Shown in pieces: positions 31,437 to 43,067 of a DNA stretch of 64,000 bases. The notes under the pieces were generated by a model. The model ran no database searches. It was not told the origin of the DNA and saw nothing but the letters and a program-made list of their open reading frames with translations. The DNA comes from Lampris incognitus (Eukaryota; Chordata; Actinopteri; Lampriformes; Lampridae): NCBI RefSeq assembly GCF_029633865.1, contig NC_079213.1, positions 84,354,803-84,418,802 on the forward strand. Direction: 5' to 3'. Numbering within the stretch: the first letter of the stretch is position 1; each line of letters begins with the position of its first letter. The translations under genes were made by a program, and so were the position numbers.

Positions 31437-32517
31437 CCCGCTTCGAGCGGCCCTCATCAAACAGATCCGCCTGACTAACTCCCATACCCAGCAGCTAGAG
31501 GCGGCCTCCGCCGCGGTGAGAGATCTTCAGACTTGGGTCCCGCCCCTCCAGGCCTGTGTGGGTAACCTAACGAGGCAGCAGGCAGCATTGGCGAGCCAAC
31601 AAGCAGAGATCCTGCGGCAGTTGCAAACCATCACGGCGGCTCTCACCATCCAGCCGCCGGGCCAGCCTGCCCCTGGAGTCGTGGGTAACCCGCCCCCTGG
31701 GCCCACGGCCCCGGTTAACCCTGTGGGGCTCAACCCAGTTCCCCGGGAGCCCTGCCTCTCCAGCCCACGACCGTTTGATGGTGACTTTGAGACCTGTGCC
31801 ACGTTCATCATGCAGTGTGAGCTGGTCTTCCTGCACCAACCCAGCATGTTCACATCTGATGCCGCCCGGGTCGCTTACGTGACCAACCTGCTCACAGGCC
31901 GAGCAGCTCAGTGGGCCACTGCTTCGTGGTCCATGAAGGCAAGTTTCTGCCTCACCTACGAGGCCTTTGAGGCGGAACTACGGAAGGTTTTCCACCATCC
32001 AGTCGGTGGCCAGGACCCTGGTGCTCGGCTGAGCAGTATCCAGCAGGGCAGTGGCAGTGTCACAGACTACTCGGTGGAGTTCAGGCTGGCCGCAGCTGAG
32101 AGCGGCTGGAACGACCAGTCACTTCGGGTCACCTTCCGGAGAGGTCTCAGCGAGGCTGTCAAGGACCAGCTAGCCACCCGGGAGGAGTCCACCTCCCTCG
32201 AGGACCTGATCAAGCTCACCATCCGCATCGACGGACGCCTCCGGGAGAGGAGGCGCGAGCAAGCCCTGCGTGGATCCCCCTCCATTCCCCAGTCGTCCAG
32301 CACTCCTAACAGGATCCCTACTCCTGTTCGCCCCACTTTCCCTGTGGCCGTTTCTCCCCCCGCACCCCAGACCATGACGGGGGAGGAACCTATGCAGCTG
32401 GGGCGCACGCGCCTTAGTCCGGCCGAACGGGAGGCCCAGTTCAAGGTGGGTCAATGCCTCTACTGTGGCCAGAAGGGACATCTGATCAGCGGCTGCCCCA
32501 CTCGGCCAAAAGACTAG
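31437..32517 (+). CDS. Gypsy element A gag (split by element B)
   Basis: The gag starts at the ATG at 26921, is interrupted after 38 bases by element B, and continues in the same frame from 31437 to the TAG at 32515. It shows a Gln-rich coiled-coil-like N-terminus ([20 protein letters not shown]), a retrotransposon gag domain (about 31760-32200) and a CCHC knuckle, [14 protein letters not shown]. Apart from the insertion it has no stop. The pol frame overlaps the gag end by about 60 bases in the -1 frame, the arrangement known from Sushi-type elements. Confidence 0.85.
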
Positions 32518-35500
32518 GCTCACTGGGGCCCCGGGAGATCCTAGTGAGCCGACTTTCCTGTTCCCGCCGTCCTGCCCCACAGAACCATCTAGTTAGCATT
32601 ACCCTGGCCTGGGCTGACCAGCGGCTCACGGTGGGTGCACTCCTCGACTCGGGGGCTGATGAGTGTTTCCTGGACTCGGAGTTTGCTGCCCAGGCTAACA
32701 TCCTGCTAGAGACGCTGGAGAAGCCCATGGAGGCCTTCGCGCTGGACGAGCGCTGCCTGGCCAGCGTCACCCAACGCACCCACCCTGTCTCTCTCACCAT
32801 AGCAGGTAACCATGTGGAGAGACTTCAGTTCTACATCATTCAGTCCCCGTTAGTCCCTGTGATCCTAGGGCGCCCCTGGTTCGTGCAGCATGAGCCACAC
32901 ATCGCCCGGGCCTCCGATACCATCATGGAGTGGAGCTCCTCCTGTCATGCCCAATGTCTCCAGGCTGCTCCCGCCCCATCCCCCCGACGTGCCCCTAGTA
33001 CCCCGCCTCCTGACCTCTCCTCTGTTCCCCCTGAGTACGATGAGTTAGGTGAGGTTTTCAGCAAGACCCGGGCCCAATCTCTTCCTCCTCATCGATCTTA
33101 TGACTGTGCTATCGACCTCCACTCTGGGGCACCTCTTCCCAGCAGTCGTCTGTACAGTCTGACCATCCCCGAGAAAGCTGCGATGGACGAGTACATCTCC
33201 GAGTCCTTGGCAGTGGGGCTCATTCGGCCCTCGTCCTCCCAGGTAGCAGCTGGATTCTTTTTCGTGAAGAAGAAGGACCGGGGCCTCCGACCCTGCATTG
33301 ACTATCGCCAACTCAATGAGATAACCGTCAAGAACAAGTACCCCCTTCCTCTCATGAGTTCCACCCTTGAGCCCCTCACCCAGGCTACAGTCTTCACTAA
33401 GCTGGACCTCCGGTGTGCCTATCATCTGGTCCGGATCTGGAAGGGGGACGAGTGGAAGACAGCCTTTAAGACGCCCCGGGGTCATTATGAGTACCTGGTC
33501 ATGCCGTTCGGCCTCACCAACGCCCCGGCGGTATTCCAGGCTCTCATGAATGACATTCTCCGCGACATGCTCGACGAGTTTGTGGTGGTGTACCTCGATG
33601 ACATCCTCATCTTCTCCAGGACCCTCGAGGAACATGTCCAGCATGTCCGCTGGGTACTCGAACGTCTCCTCCGGAACCAGCTCTTCGTCAAGGCAGAGAA
33701 GTGCCGGTTCCATTCCCCTTCCGTTGACTACCTGGGCTTCGTCGTTGAGAGGGGACAGACCCGGGCCGACCCCCGCAAGATCCAGGCTGTGGTGGACTGG
33801 CCCAATCCCACATCACGGAAGGAATTACAGAGCTTCCTCGGGTTTGCGAACTTCTATCGGAGGTTCATCCGGAACTACAGCTGCGTGGCAAAACCTCTCA
33901 CCAGGCTGACTTCCCCCTCCCGGCCGTTTGTCTGGTCCCCGGCTGCCCGCTCTGCGTTCCAGTCCCTCAAGGAGAGGTTCACCAGTGCCCCGGTCCTGCT
34001 CCACCCCGACCCCAAGAGGCAGTTCATCGTAGAGGTGGACGCTTCGGACACCGGGTTGGGGGCTGTCCTCTCCCAGCGGTCAGCGTCTGACCAGAAGGTC
34101 CACCCTTGCGCCTTCTTCTCTCGCCGGTTCCTCCCCGCCGAGGAGAACTACGATGTCGGGAACCGGGAGCTGCTGGCAGTGGTGGCTGCTCTGGAGGAGT
34201 AGCACCATTGGCTGGAGGGGGCGGAACAGCCGTTCCCAATCTGGACGGATCATAAGAACTTGACGTTCATCCGGGCAACCAAGCGCCTCGATGGTCGGCA
34301 GGCACGATGGGCCAGCTTCCTCAAGTCGGTTTGACTTCACGCTGACTTATCGCCCCGGGTCCCGCAACACGAAGGCAGACTCCCTGTCCCGACAACACCC
34401 GAGGAGGGAGCCAGCTACAGAGGAGCCGACTCCCATCCTTCCTGAGGCCAGGGTGGTTGGCGTGGTTACCTGGGGCATCGAGACCGTGGTCAGGCAGGCG
34501 TTGCGCTCCCATCCCGCCCCGAGCCATGTCCCTCCACACCGCCTATTCGTCCCGGACGCAGTCCGGCCCCCGGTTCTCCAGTGGGGCCATGCCAGTCAGT
34601 TTGCTTGCCATCCGGGTGTCCACCGCACCTTCAACTTTCTGGCTTGGCGTTTCTGGTGGCCCACCATGAGGAACGACGTCAGGGACTTCGTAGGGGCCTG
34701 CTCCGTCTGTGCTCGCAGCAAGGCCTCTCACCAGGCACCCGCGGGTCTGCTACAGCCCCTCCCAACTCCAAGCCGGCCCTGGTCCCATGTGGCGTTGGAT
34801 TTTGTCTCCGGACTGCCGCCCTCCCAGGGTAACACTGTGATCCTGACAGTGGTGGACCGCTTCAGTAAGGGAGTGCACCTGGTGGCCCTCCCCAGACTCC
34901 CATCGGCTTCTGAGACGGTGGACCTCCTGACGAGCCACGTGTTCCGTCTCCACGGCCTTCCTCCTGGACGTCGTCTCGGACCGAGGGCCCCAGTTCGTCT
35001 CCCAGGTATGGCGGAGCTTTTGTAAGGGGTTGGGTGCCTCTGTTAGTCTCTCCTCTGGCTATCACCCACAGACTAACGGACAGACAGAGAGGATGAACCA
35101 GAGCGTGGAGTCTGCCCTCCGGTGCGTGGCCGCCAAGAAGCCCAGCTCCAGGAGCCGGTTCCTCCCCTGGGTCGAGTATGCCATCAACTCCCTGGTCAGC
35201 TCTGCCACTGGCCTCTCACCTTTTGAGGTGTCCCTGGGCTACCAGCCGCCTCTCTTTGCTGCGCAGGAGTCGGAAGTGGCGGTTCCCTCCGTGCGGGCCC
35301 ATCTGAACTGGTGTCGTCGCGTCTGGGAGGTGACCAGAGCCGCTCTGCTCCGGGCAGCTGAGCGCGCCAGTCGGGGAGCCCACCGACGCCGGTCCCCAGC
35401 ACCTACGTACCAACCAGGCCAAAGGTAGTGGCTGTCCTCGAAGGATCTCCTGCTTCAGTCCACCGCGAAGAAGCTGAACCCCCGGTTTGTCGGCCCCTTT

Positions 35501-35872
35501 GAGATCAGGAAGGTTCTCAGCCCCGCAGCGGTGAGTCTTAAGCTTCCGGCTTCCTTGAAGACCCATCCCATGTTTCTTGTGTCTCGGGTTAAGCCTGTCT
35601 CCCACAGTCCTCTGATGCCTCCGGCTCTGGCTCCGCCTCCCCCTGAGATCGTGGATGGGCACCCCCAATGGAAGGTCCGCCGGCTGCTGGACGTCCGGCG
35701 CCGAGGGCGGGGGTTCCAGTATTTGGTGGACTGGGAGGGCTACGGTCCGGAGGAACGTAGCTGGATCTCCCGCCAGCTCATCCTGGACCCTGGGCTGCTC
35801 ACTGAGTTCCATCATTCCCATCCCGACAAGCCGGGCAAGTCGCCTGGTGGCTCCCGTGGAGGGGGGGGGGAC
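32454..35872 (+). pseudogene. Gypsy element A pol with chromodomain, broken
   Basis: In order it shows a protease ([10 protein letters not shown], about 32640), RT with [11 protein letters not shown] (about 33590), RNase H ([14 protein letters not shown], about 34035; WTDHKNLTF about 34240), integrase (HHCC from [10 protein letters not shown] near 34610 to CSVCARSK near 34710; [20 protein letters not shown] near 35070) and a C-terminal chromodomain ([20 protein letters not shown], about 35665-35815). Defects are a TAG at 34200 where a Trp fits, a shift near 34320, a shift near 34970 that removes the second catalytic aspartate context, and a TAG near 35426. The chromodomain places it among chromoviruses. 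Confidence 0.88.
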
Positions 35873-36288
35873 TATTATGGCTCGCCCACCCCGCGCCGTG
35901 GCCCGCCCACCCCACGCCGGCAGCCAATCGGCTCGTCAGGGCCGGGCTTAGTCATCAGGGCTGGGCTTAAGTTTGGTGGCCTCCCACGTGCCCGTTGTCA
36001 GTTCGTGTTGTAACCTCCCCGAAGTAGCGGCGAGCCTCCTCCCACGGTCCTTTTCTCTACGAACTCATCCCAGCCCTTGGTTCATGTTTTTCCCTTGCAA
36101 AGTTTCCCCGTGGAAGTATCCTGCCTTGTTACCATTTGGATTACCCGCGAGTTTTTTCCCCCCTTGGACTTTCCGTTTTTTCCTTGTTGCTCATTGCCTT
36201 CCTATGTTTGAATAAAGTACGCCAGTTTTTCGGCTAACCCCATCTCTGTCTGGTGTTGTGCGCTTGGGGTCTTCCACAAACTCTAACA
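35873..36288 (+). repeat. 3' LTR of Gypsy element A
   Basis: This second 416-bp LTR begins TATTATGG (TG changed to TA at the terminus) after a G-rich purine tract and ends CTCTAACA. The target duplication AGGCT follows. Confidence 0.92.
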
Positions 36289-36293
36289 AGGCT

Positions 36294-36455
36294 ATTGATA
36301 TACCTGCCATTGCTAGATCATTAGTATGGAGTATTAATAATAATTTATGGAACATTATAGAATTCATATGTATTATTCTGTTTGTAGTTTCACAATCAAC
36401 TTAAGTAAACTGTATACGCTATTCAGTTCAATTAAATTCAATTTAACTTTATTTA
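36294..36455. other. Unassigned AT-rich sequence
   Basis: Nothing is recognised apart from low GC content. Confidence 0.4.
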
Positions 36456-36990
36456 TACAGCTCTAGCAGTCAAAAGTTTGAGTACACCTGCAAAACCAAG
36501 TTTTTCATGATTATCTATGCTTCAGACTGTATACGCTTGTCTATAAATGCGTAATATTTCATTATGGGATATATATGTACTTATACCTGTGCATATAATC
36601 ACAAGTTAATTGCATTCAATATTTTTTTATTTTAAATGAAAATACAATTTTACGAAACGGTCACCTATAGCAAGGGGATTTCAGGTCTGAATCCCAGGTC
36701 AGTTTAAAGTCTGAAATGTGCATAACATGGAATTACAACACTTGTAAAAGTGTTTTTGTTAGATGTTCTCTGAGTTAACTAGCATTTGGTGAATTATTTA
36801 TATTTTCATTTTAAATTAAATTTTTGAATGCAATTCACTTGATGGTTATATCCACATGTATAAGTTCATATATCATATAATTAAATATTAAGTGTTTATA
36901 GACCAGTTTATACAATTTCAAGCATAAATAATCATGAATAACCTGGTTTCAAGCAGGTGAGGTGTACTCAAACTTTTGACTGGTACTGTA
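36456..36990. mobile_element. Tc1/mariner-type MITE with long inverted arms
   Basis: The left arm contains CAGTCAAAAGTTTGAGTACA, and the right arm carries its reverse complement next to TACTGTA. TA dinucleotides flank both ends (36454-36455, 36991-36992). Similarity between the arms extends about 200 bp inward, so the whole could fold into a long hairpin around a centre near 36720. No transposase is present. Confidence 0.8.
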
Positions 36991-37110
36991 TATCCTGCGT
37001 TGGATCCTATACTGAAGTCTGTAAGCCACAAAGGGATGTAGAATATAGGCAGAACTAAAAGAGAATTTGAATTATAGGCTTTCTGGTAGCCTAATTTTGC
37101 GTTTGAACTG

Positions 37111-37114
37111 GTGT

Positions 37115-37181
<67 letters not shown>

Positions 37182-37197
37182 TGCGCGCGCGCACGTT

Positions 37198-37240
<43 letters not shown>

Positions 37241-37258
37241 ATGTGTGTGTGTGTGTGT
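37111..37258. repeat. (GT)n-(TA)n-(GT)n compound microsatellite
   Basis: Long GT runs flank a short CG/CA island and an AT run (37199-37220). The open frames through it are artefacts. Confidence 0.95.
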
Positions 37259-37934
37259 AGCTCCTCCAGTGCAAACTAGGAGTAGCAGTAAAGGCGCTAA
37301 CATCTAACTAGGTTCGTGAGGGGTTTGCCTTGATTAACTCATGAGAGGAGTTGATGTGTAGTTGAACAGTTGACAATTTTATTGCCTCACAACAGCAAAA
37401 TATACACAACGCTGACTTTTACATAAAAGAATTGAAATAAAACAAAATGGAGCTCTTTAAAGTGAATAAAATAATAAATCAAAGAAAACCTCATTCAAAT
37501 CACAACCCTTAATGAGTGTTAGCAGTTTGAGATGAAAGAAAAATTCAGTTCCTTGTCCTTGAGTGTATGTGTTGGTCCAAGATTTCAGTTCCTGATCCGT
37601 GAGTGTATTGAATATACTTAAACGATGACTATTTTTACCCTGGTAGAGGAAATAGGCTAGTGTGTATGAGTTCTTATCTGGTGTCTGGATGAATAATTCA
37701 AGCTTGTCAGACGTTTCCTGGGACAGATCCTACGGTAGGCCACCGCTTCTGTGATCGTCGACAGTCTCACTGGGCTGGGCTCGCCATCACAATCTTCCAA
37801 ATTCTGTAAAAAAAAACAATCGTAGTTCCAAATACTTAAAACTCGACAGACCTTCATCTCGTAAACTCACAGATGAGATTCTGATTATACATAACACTAT
37901 TCAGAATCAAAAAATGTCAATGCTCTAACTTTCT
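37259..37934. other. Unassigned sequence
   Basis: No coding family or repeat ends are recognised. On the minus strand, AATAAAATTGTCAACTG followed by CCTCACGAACC resembles the end of an LTR, but no partner was found. Confidence 0.3.
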
Positions 37935-37959
37935 GAGCTCATGACCATAGGTGAGGGTT

Positions 37960-39760
37960 GAAACGAAGATTGACTGGTATTGAGAGCTTTGTCTTCTGGC
38001 TAACCTCCTTCTTCACCACAACAGTCCAGTACAATGTCCGCATTACTGCTGATGCTGCACCAATCCGCCTGTAAATCTCCCACTCCATCCTACCCTCACT
38101 CGTGAACAAGACCCTGAAATAATTGAACTCCTTCACTTGAAGGCAACAACTCGTCCCCAACACGGAGGGAGCAATCCACAATTTTCTGGTAGAGAACCAT
38201 GGCCTCAGACTTGGAGGGGCTGACTCTCATCCTGGCCATTTCACACTCAGCTGCAAACTCCTCCAGTGTGCGCTGGAGGTCGCGTTCTAACGAAGCCAAC
38301 AAAACCACATCATCTGCGAAGAGCAGAGATGCCATTCTGAGGTTCCCAAAACAGACATCTGGACTGCGCCTTGAGATCTTGTCCATGAATATCACAAACA
38401 GAATCGGAGACAAGGGACAACCTTGGTGGAGTCCGACACCCACCGAAAACGTGTTTGACTTTGTGCTGAGAATACAGACACAGCTCTCACTTTGGTTATA
38501 CAAGGACCGGATGGTTTGCAGCAACTGCCCTGGTACCCCATACTCCCGCCGTACCCCCCACAGAGTGCCCCGGGGTACACAGTCGTAAGCCTTCTCCAAG
38601 TCTACAAAACACGTGTAGACTGGCTGGTCAAGCTCCCATGCCTCACTCAGCACTTCCGCAAAGGTAAAGAGTTTGTCCGTTGTTCCGCAGCCAGGATGGA
38701 ATCTGCATCATCCGGTCCCCTTTTTTAAATATGTGAACCACCACCCCAGTCTGCCACTCCACAGGTACTGTCCCCGACCTCCATGCGACACTGAAGAGGT
38801 GTTTCAGCCAAGACAGCCCAACAATGTCCAGAGCCTTCAGCATCTCAGGGTGACTCTCATCCATACCCAGAGCCTTGCCACCAAAGAGCTTCTTATATAC
38901 CTCAAAGACCTCTGCCAGGGATATGGGTAGGGCTTCCCCCGAGTCTTCAGACTACCTCCTCCACTGAGGACGTGTTAGCCGGGTTCAGGAGCTCTTCAAA
39001 GTGTTCTTTCCATTGCCCGACAACATCCCCAGTCCGGGTCAACAGTTTCCCTCCCTGGCTGAACACAGCCTGAGTCAAGCCATGCTTCCCATTCCTGAGT
39101 CGCCGGATGGTTTGCCAGAACCTCCTCGAGGCCAACCAAAAATTCTCCCCCATAGCCTCGCCAAACTCCTCCCACACCCAAGTTTTTGCTTCTGCGACCA
39201 CTGAAGCCACAGCCCTTCTGGCCTCCCAGTACCTGTCTGCTGCTTCAGGAGACCCCTGGGCCAATCAAGCCCGAAAGTCCTCCTTCTTTAGCCTGACGGC
39301 TTCCCTAACCACTGGTGTCCACCAGCAGGTTCTTAGGTTGCCACCTTGACAGGCACCGTTGACCTTATGACCACAGCTCCTACCTGCCACATCTGCAATA
39401 GCGGCTTTGAACATGGCCCACTCAGACTCCATGTCCCCAGCTTCCCTCAGAATACACAAGAACATCTTCCTGAGTTGGGAGTTGAAGACCTCATGGACAG
39501 GGGCCTCCGCCAGATGTTCCCAGTTCACCCTCACTACATGTTTGGGTTTGCCAGGTCTGTCCAGAAGCATTCCCCACCATCTGATCCAACTCACTACCAG
39601 GTGGTGATCAGTTGACAGCTCTGCTCCTCTGTTCACCTGAGTGTTCAAAACATATGGCTACAGCTCTGATGATATGACCACAAAATCTATCATTGATCTT
39701 CGGCCTAAAGTGTTTAGGTGCCTAGTACACTTATGAACTACCTTATGTTCGAACATGGTG
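37960..39760 (-). pseudogene. Rex3 endonuclease C-terminus, linker and RT
   Basis: Minus-strand pieces run MFEHKVVHKCTRHL...SMIDFVV (end of the endonuclease), then GAELSTDHHLVVSWIRWW, AKTWVWEEFGEAM, VPVEWQTGVVVHIFKKGD and the RT with DLEKAYDCVPRG, LHQGCPLSPILF and LLFADDVVLLAS, and last RIGAASAVMRTLY near 38040. WQTGVVV and QGCPLSP are the sites on which the standard Rex3 PCR primers are based, which supports the name. Several frame changes and stops show decay. Confidence 0.85.
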
Positions 39761-39789
39761 TTTGTTATGTTTGTCACGAGCACTGGGGT

Positions 39790-40419
39790 AGGGTGCAATG
39801 CAGGCCGGGCGGCAGGCAAAGGTGGGGACCAGGGCATGCTGACTTCTGGCATCGCAGACTGGTCCTCGGGATGTTGAATGTCACCTCTCTGGCAGGAAAG
39901 GAGCCTGAGCTGATGCGGGAGATGGAGTGGTACCAACTAGATATAGTTGGCCTCCCCTCCACACATAGCATGGTCTCTGGTATCAAATTCCTGGAGAGGA
40001 GCTGGACTCTTTACTTTTCCGGAGTTGGCCAAGGTGATAGGCACCAGGCGTGTGTGGGGATACTCACAAGTCCCTGGTTGAGCGCCGCCGTGTTGGAGTT
40101 CTCCCCGAGAAATGAGAGGATCGCCTCTATAGACTGCTAGTTTGCTAGGGGGAAGGCACTGACTCTTGTGTTTGCTTATGCACCGAATATTGGAGTATCC
40201 AGCCTTCTTGGATTCTCTGGGTGGTGTCCTGGATAGGGTTCCGCCTGGGGACTCTATAGTTCTGCTGGGGGAATTCAATGCTCATCTGGGCAAAGATGGA
40301 GAAACCTGGAGGGGCATAGTTGGGAGGAACGGGCTCGGAACCCGAACGGTGCCTTGTTTTTGGACTTCTGTGTGCATCATATTTTAGCCATAACAAACAC
40401 CATGTTCGAACATAAGGTA
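39790..40419 (+). pseudogene. Rex3 endonuclease N-terminal part, inverted
   Basis: The plus strand reads MLNVTSLAGKEPELMREMEW, YQLDIVGLPSTHS and GVGQGDRHQACVGI. After a TAG near 40138 and a frame change it continues with [13 protein letters not shown] and [20 protein letters not shown], ending with ITNTMFEHK-like sequence at 40419. This is an apurinic endonuclease-like domain, with the expected N-terminal half directly upstream in sequence of the piece on the other strand. Confidence 0.8.
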
Positions 40420-40912
40420 CTGTGATTTCGCATCGCAAATCAAGCAGCTATTGTGCTCTCATCCAATGGCGTTGGGCATTGTACGATTGATAGTACTGTA
40501 GCCCAATGGCATTGGGAGACACCAGGGGGTGGGCAATCATATTTCGGGGGGGCGGTGACACCCCGTGCCGCCCCCCCCCCCGCACGCCCTTGTTTTTCTC
40601 CCCAATTGTATCTGGCTCCGGCCAATTACCCTACTTTTTTAAGCCGTCCTGGTTCCTGCTCCACCCCTGTGGGCCAAGGATGCATGAGGCAGGACATGAC
40701 AGAGATGAGGCAGGACATGACAGAGATGATGAATGTGGCTATCGACTCATCCGTAATGATGACTGTTTTTGCATTGATATCAATATTAGATTTGGACGTA
40801 TCCGCAATATCAATGAAAGCGTGGAAAGCAAAAAAGGAAAAAAATAGCATCTGGCTGGCGCGATTTCGCGCCATTCGCATGACAGAAACGTCATCACACG
40901 CCCACTCACTAT
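40420..40912. other. Unassigned, with poly-C/G runs
   Basis: A duplicated AGGCAGGACATGACAGAGAT (40686-40724) and G/C homopolymers are the only features seen. Confidence 0.35.
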
Positions 40913-40913
40913 A

Positions 40914-41404
40914 CAGGTGCATCTCAAAAGAATAGAATTTTGTGGAAAAGTTCATTATTTTCTGTAATTTAATTCAAAAAGTTAAACTTTCATATATTCT
41001 AGATTCATTACACATAAAGTGAAATATGTCAAGCCTTTTTTTGTTTTAATCTTGATGATGGAGGACTTCCGGGTCATGGCGGTACGGCTTACAGCTCATG
41101 AAAATAAAAAATCCAGTATCTCAAAATATTAGAATATTACATAAGGCCAATCAAAAAAAAGGATTTATAATACAGAAATGTCGACCTTCTGAAAAGTATA
41201 TTCATTTATGCACTCAATACTTGGCCGGGGCTCCTTTTGCACGAATTACTGCATCAATGCGGCGGGACATGGAGGCAGTCAGCCCTGTGGCACTGCTGAG
41301 GTGTTATGGAAGCCCAGGTTGCTTTGATAGCGGCCTTCAGCTCGTCTTGGAACTGTCTGTCTGGTTCCTACCGTGGCTATTGGAAAAGAAGATGCAGGGT
41401 TTTT
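40914..41404 (-). mobile_element. Tc1-type transposon remnant
   Basis: The left end CAGGTGCATCTCAAAAG follows a TA. The minus strand near 41220-41345 encodes fragments of a Tc1-type transposase C-terminus (LKAAIKATWASIT, then a Cys/His- and Arg-containing stretch) with stops. The rest of the transposase and the other terminus are missing. A GC-rich segment of about 26 bp (41061-41086) appears to be inserted in the AT-rich non-coding part. Confidence 0.6.
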
Positions 41405-41573
41405 CAGGCATACACTTGTAACCCCTGGGTTTATCCCCAGAGTTAAAATGTCTAACTGATGAAACCCTACAGTAGTGACCGGGAGAGGCGGTCGCTCTGA
41501 CTGTCAGCGGATCTGCGCTGGGGGAGCGCAAGGTCTCATGGGGCTGATAGTGTTAGTGTTAAAATTGTTATTA

Positions 41574-42674
41574 GGGGTCCAAGCAGCGAAGCTGGTGGAA
41601 CCCTATTGTATTTGTTAGGATTATTATTCTTTTTCTCCGCTAAAAGTGTGTGAGGCTCAGCAACCGTAAGTCCTAGACCAACCAACTTTGGTACGTGGAT
41701 TCATATGGCCCCCCACTACTCAGGCACCACAAATCACCAATGTCAGCCAGATGGTGGCGCTATAACAAAGGGTCATGCGTAATTCCCACACCATAAGTCA
41801 GATCAACACAAAACTGCACAGACCCATGCATCTGAATGTGCTCTACAACTTTGTTATCGGGACCACATATGTCAGCCATATAGTTTGCCCGCCATTTTGA
41901 CTTGTATTAGTTTGGGCGCGGTTTCTCAGCTAAAAGTGTCTGAGGCTCAGCAACCATAAGTCCTAGACCAACCAAATTTGGTAGGTGCATTCATACGGTC
42001 CCCCACTACTCTGGCACTACAAATCACCCATGTCAGCCAGATGGTGGCGCTATAACAAAGGGTCATGCTTAAAAGGCCATAACTCCCACAGCATAAGTCA
42101 GATCAACACAAAACTTAATCGACCCATGCATCTCAATGTGCTCAATAACTTTACTATTGGGACCACCTATGTCAGTCATATAGTTTGCCCGCTATTTTGA
42201 CTTATTTGGTGTGGAAGCGCTGCAGCTCTACATACCACACGCCAGGACACCTGGGTATAACGACATACTTTTTTTTTTTACGGCAGTCGGCTAGGACGCA
42301 AGAAATCAGACACCGTCTGGTCCAGTTTTGGAAACTCTGGCACATGTTTCTGAAGCAATGGAAGTGTTACGACATTTTAAAAAATTACGGTAATCGTCTA
42401 GGACACAGGCGACCCAAGTAATCCGACATTGTCATATCTAGTTGGAAACTCGGGTAGGCTACTGTTTCTGAAGCAAGATTCTTCAATCTTTATTACATTA
42501 CCAACAGCGGTTTAGTTTCATGTTGAAACGGTAGTCTATTACAGGCTAGGTGTATAAAAGGCCCCTACGTATCATAGCGTTAATTATTTACGTTGGGTGA
42601 AGGTATATGATCATGAGGACAAAACCATTCAAATTGCTCCATAGGGGGCGCAACAGTGCCAATGCTTGGACCCC
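41574..42674. repeat. GGGGTCCAAGCA repeat, copy 1
   Basis: It is bounded by GGGGTCCAAGCA and its reverse complement TGCTTGGACCCC (42663-42674). An internal segment of about 290 bp (from GCTAAAAGTGT to the GCCCGC-ATTTTGACTT stretch) is tandemly duplicated. A second, shorter copy lies at 59234-60062. It has no coding capacity. The class is not known to me; the inverted ends suggest a non-autonomous DNA element. Confidence 0.65.
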
Positions 42675-43067
42675 TCCCAACGCCGCTTGCGGCTTTAATT
42701 ATTTATGTTGTATTTTTACATGTTCAATATTCTTTTCATGTTGGGGTGTGTTGTTTGTTTGAGGTTCAACTCGGACTAAGTAGAAGACCATTTACTGACT
42801 GACTGACAGTAGGACCGTGACTTAGACTGAAGGGTCCAGTGGTAAGCTCGGATGGGGGGTTCTTGTTAGATGTAGTTCTGGTTGGTCGTGGGGTGTATAA
42901 TGGGACACGGGAGTTGCCATTAAAAGAGATCTCTGCCTTTCGACGCATTCTACCACGCCGGCTCGCCACAATAGTAATAATGCTTTTAATGGTGTCTCTT
43001 GCCATACTCGGTGGTAAACTGAACCCACACCTGTAAATGCTAAATGGACTGCATTTATATAGCGCTA
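42675..43067. other. Unassigned spacer
   Basis: A GCCGCTTGCGGC palindrome follows copy 1 of the previous repeat. The words AAATGGACTGCATTTATATAG at the right end are a common fish repeat motif. No gene is seen. Confidence 0.35.

Larger units (their letters stand above)
26492..36288 (+). mobile_element. Gypsy element A (chromovirus, Sushi/Tf1-like), host of element B
   Basis: Two 416-bp LTRs (26492-26907 and 35873-36288) are flanked by the 5-bp duplication AGGCT (26487-26491 and 36289-36293). Between them lie gag, pol and a chromodomain, interrupted by the complete Gypsy element B at 26959-31431. The LTRs differ at about 15 positions by eye. A self-priming signal replaces a tRNA primer site. 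Pol carries stops and frameshifts, so the element is dead. Confidence 0.92.
37935..40419 (-). mobile_element. Rex3 (RTE-clade) LINE with inverted 5' end
   Basis: The 3' portion (37935-39769) lies on the minus strand and the 5' portion (about 39770-40419) on the plus strand. They meet near 39770. A 31-bp sequence containing AACACCATGTTCGAACATAA occurs at both 39739-39769 and 40389-40419 in opposite orientation, because the two parts overlap slightly in the original element. This is the arrangement that twin priming produces. The 3' end of the element is truncated near 37935. Confidence 0.82.

Noticed and set aside
37067..37307. Cys-Val, Thr-His and Tyr-Ile repeat proteins
   Set aside because: They come from the GT/TA compound microsatellite.
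42675..42705. Helitron 3' end for the GGGGTCCAAGCA repeat, based on the GCCGCTTGCGGC hairpin
   Set aside because: CTAG follows the hairpin only in copy 2, where it belongs to the next element. Copy 1 lacks it, and the repeat has inverted ends.
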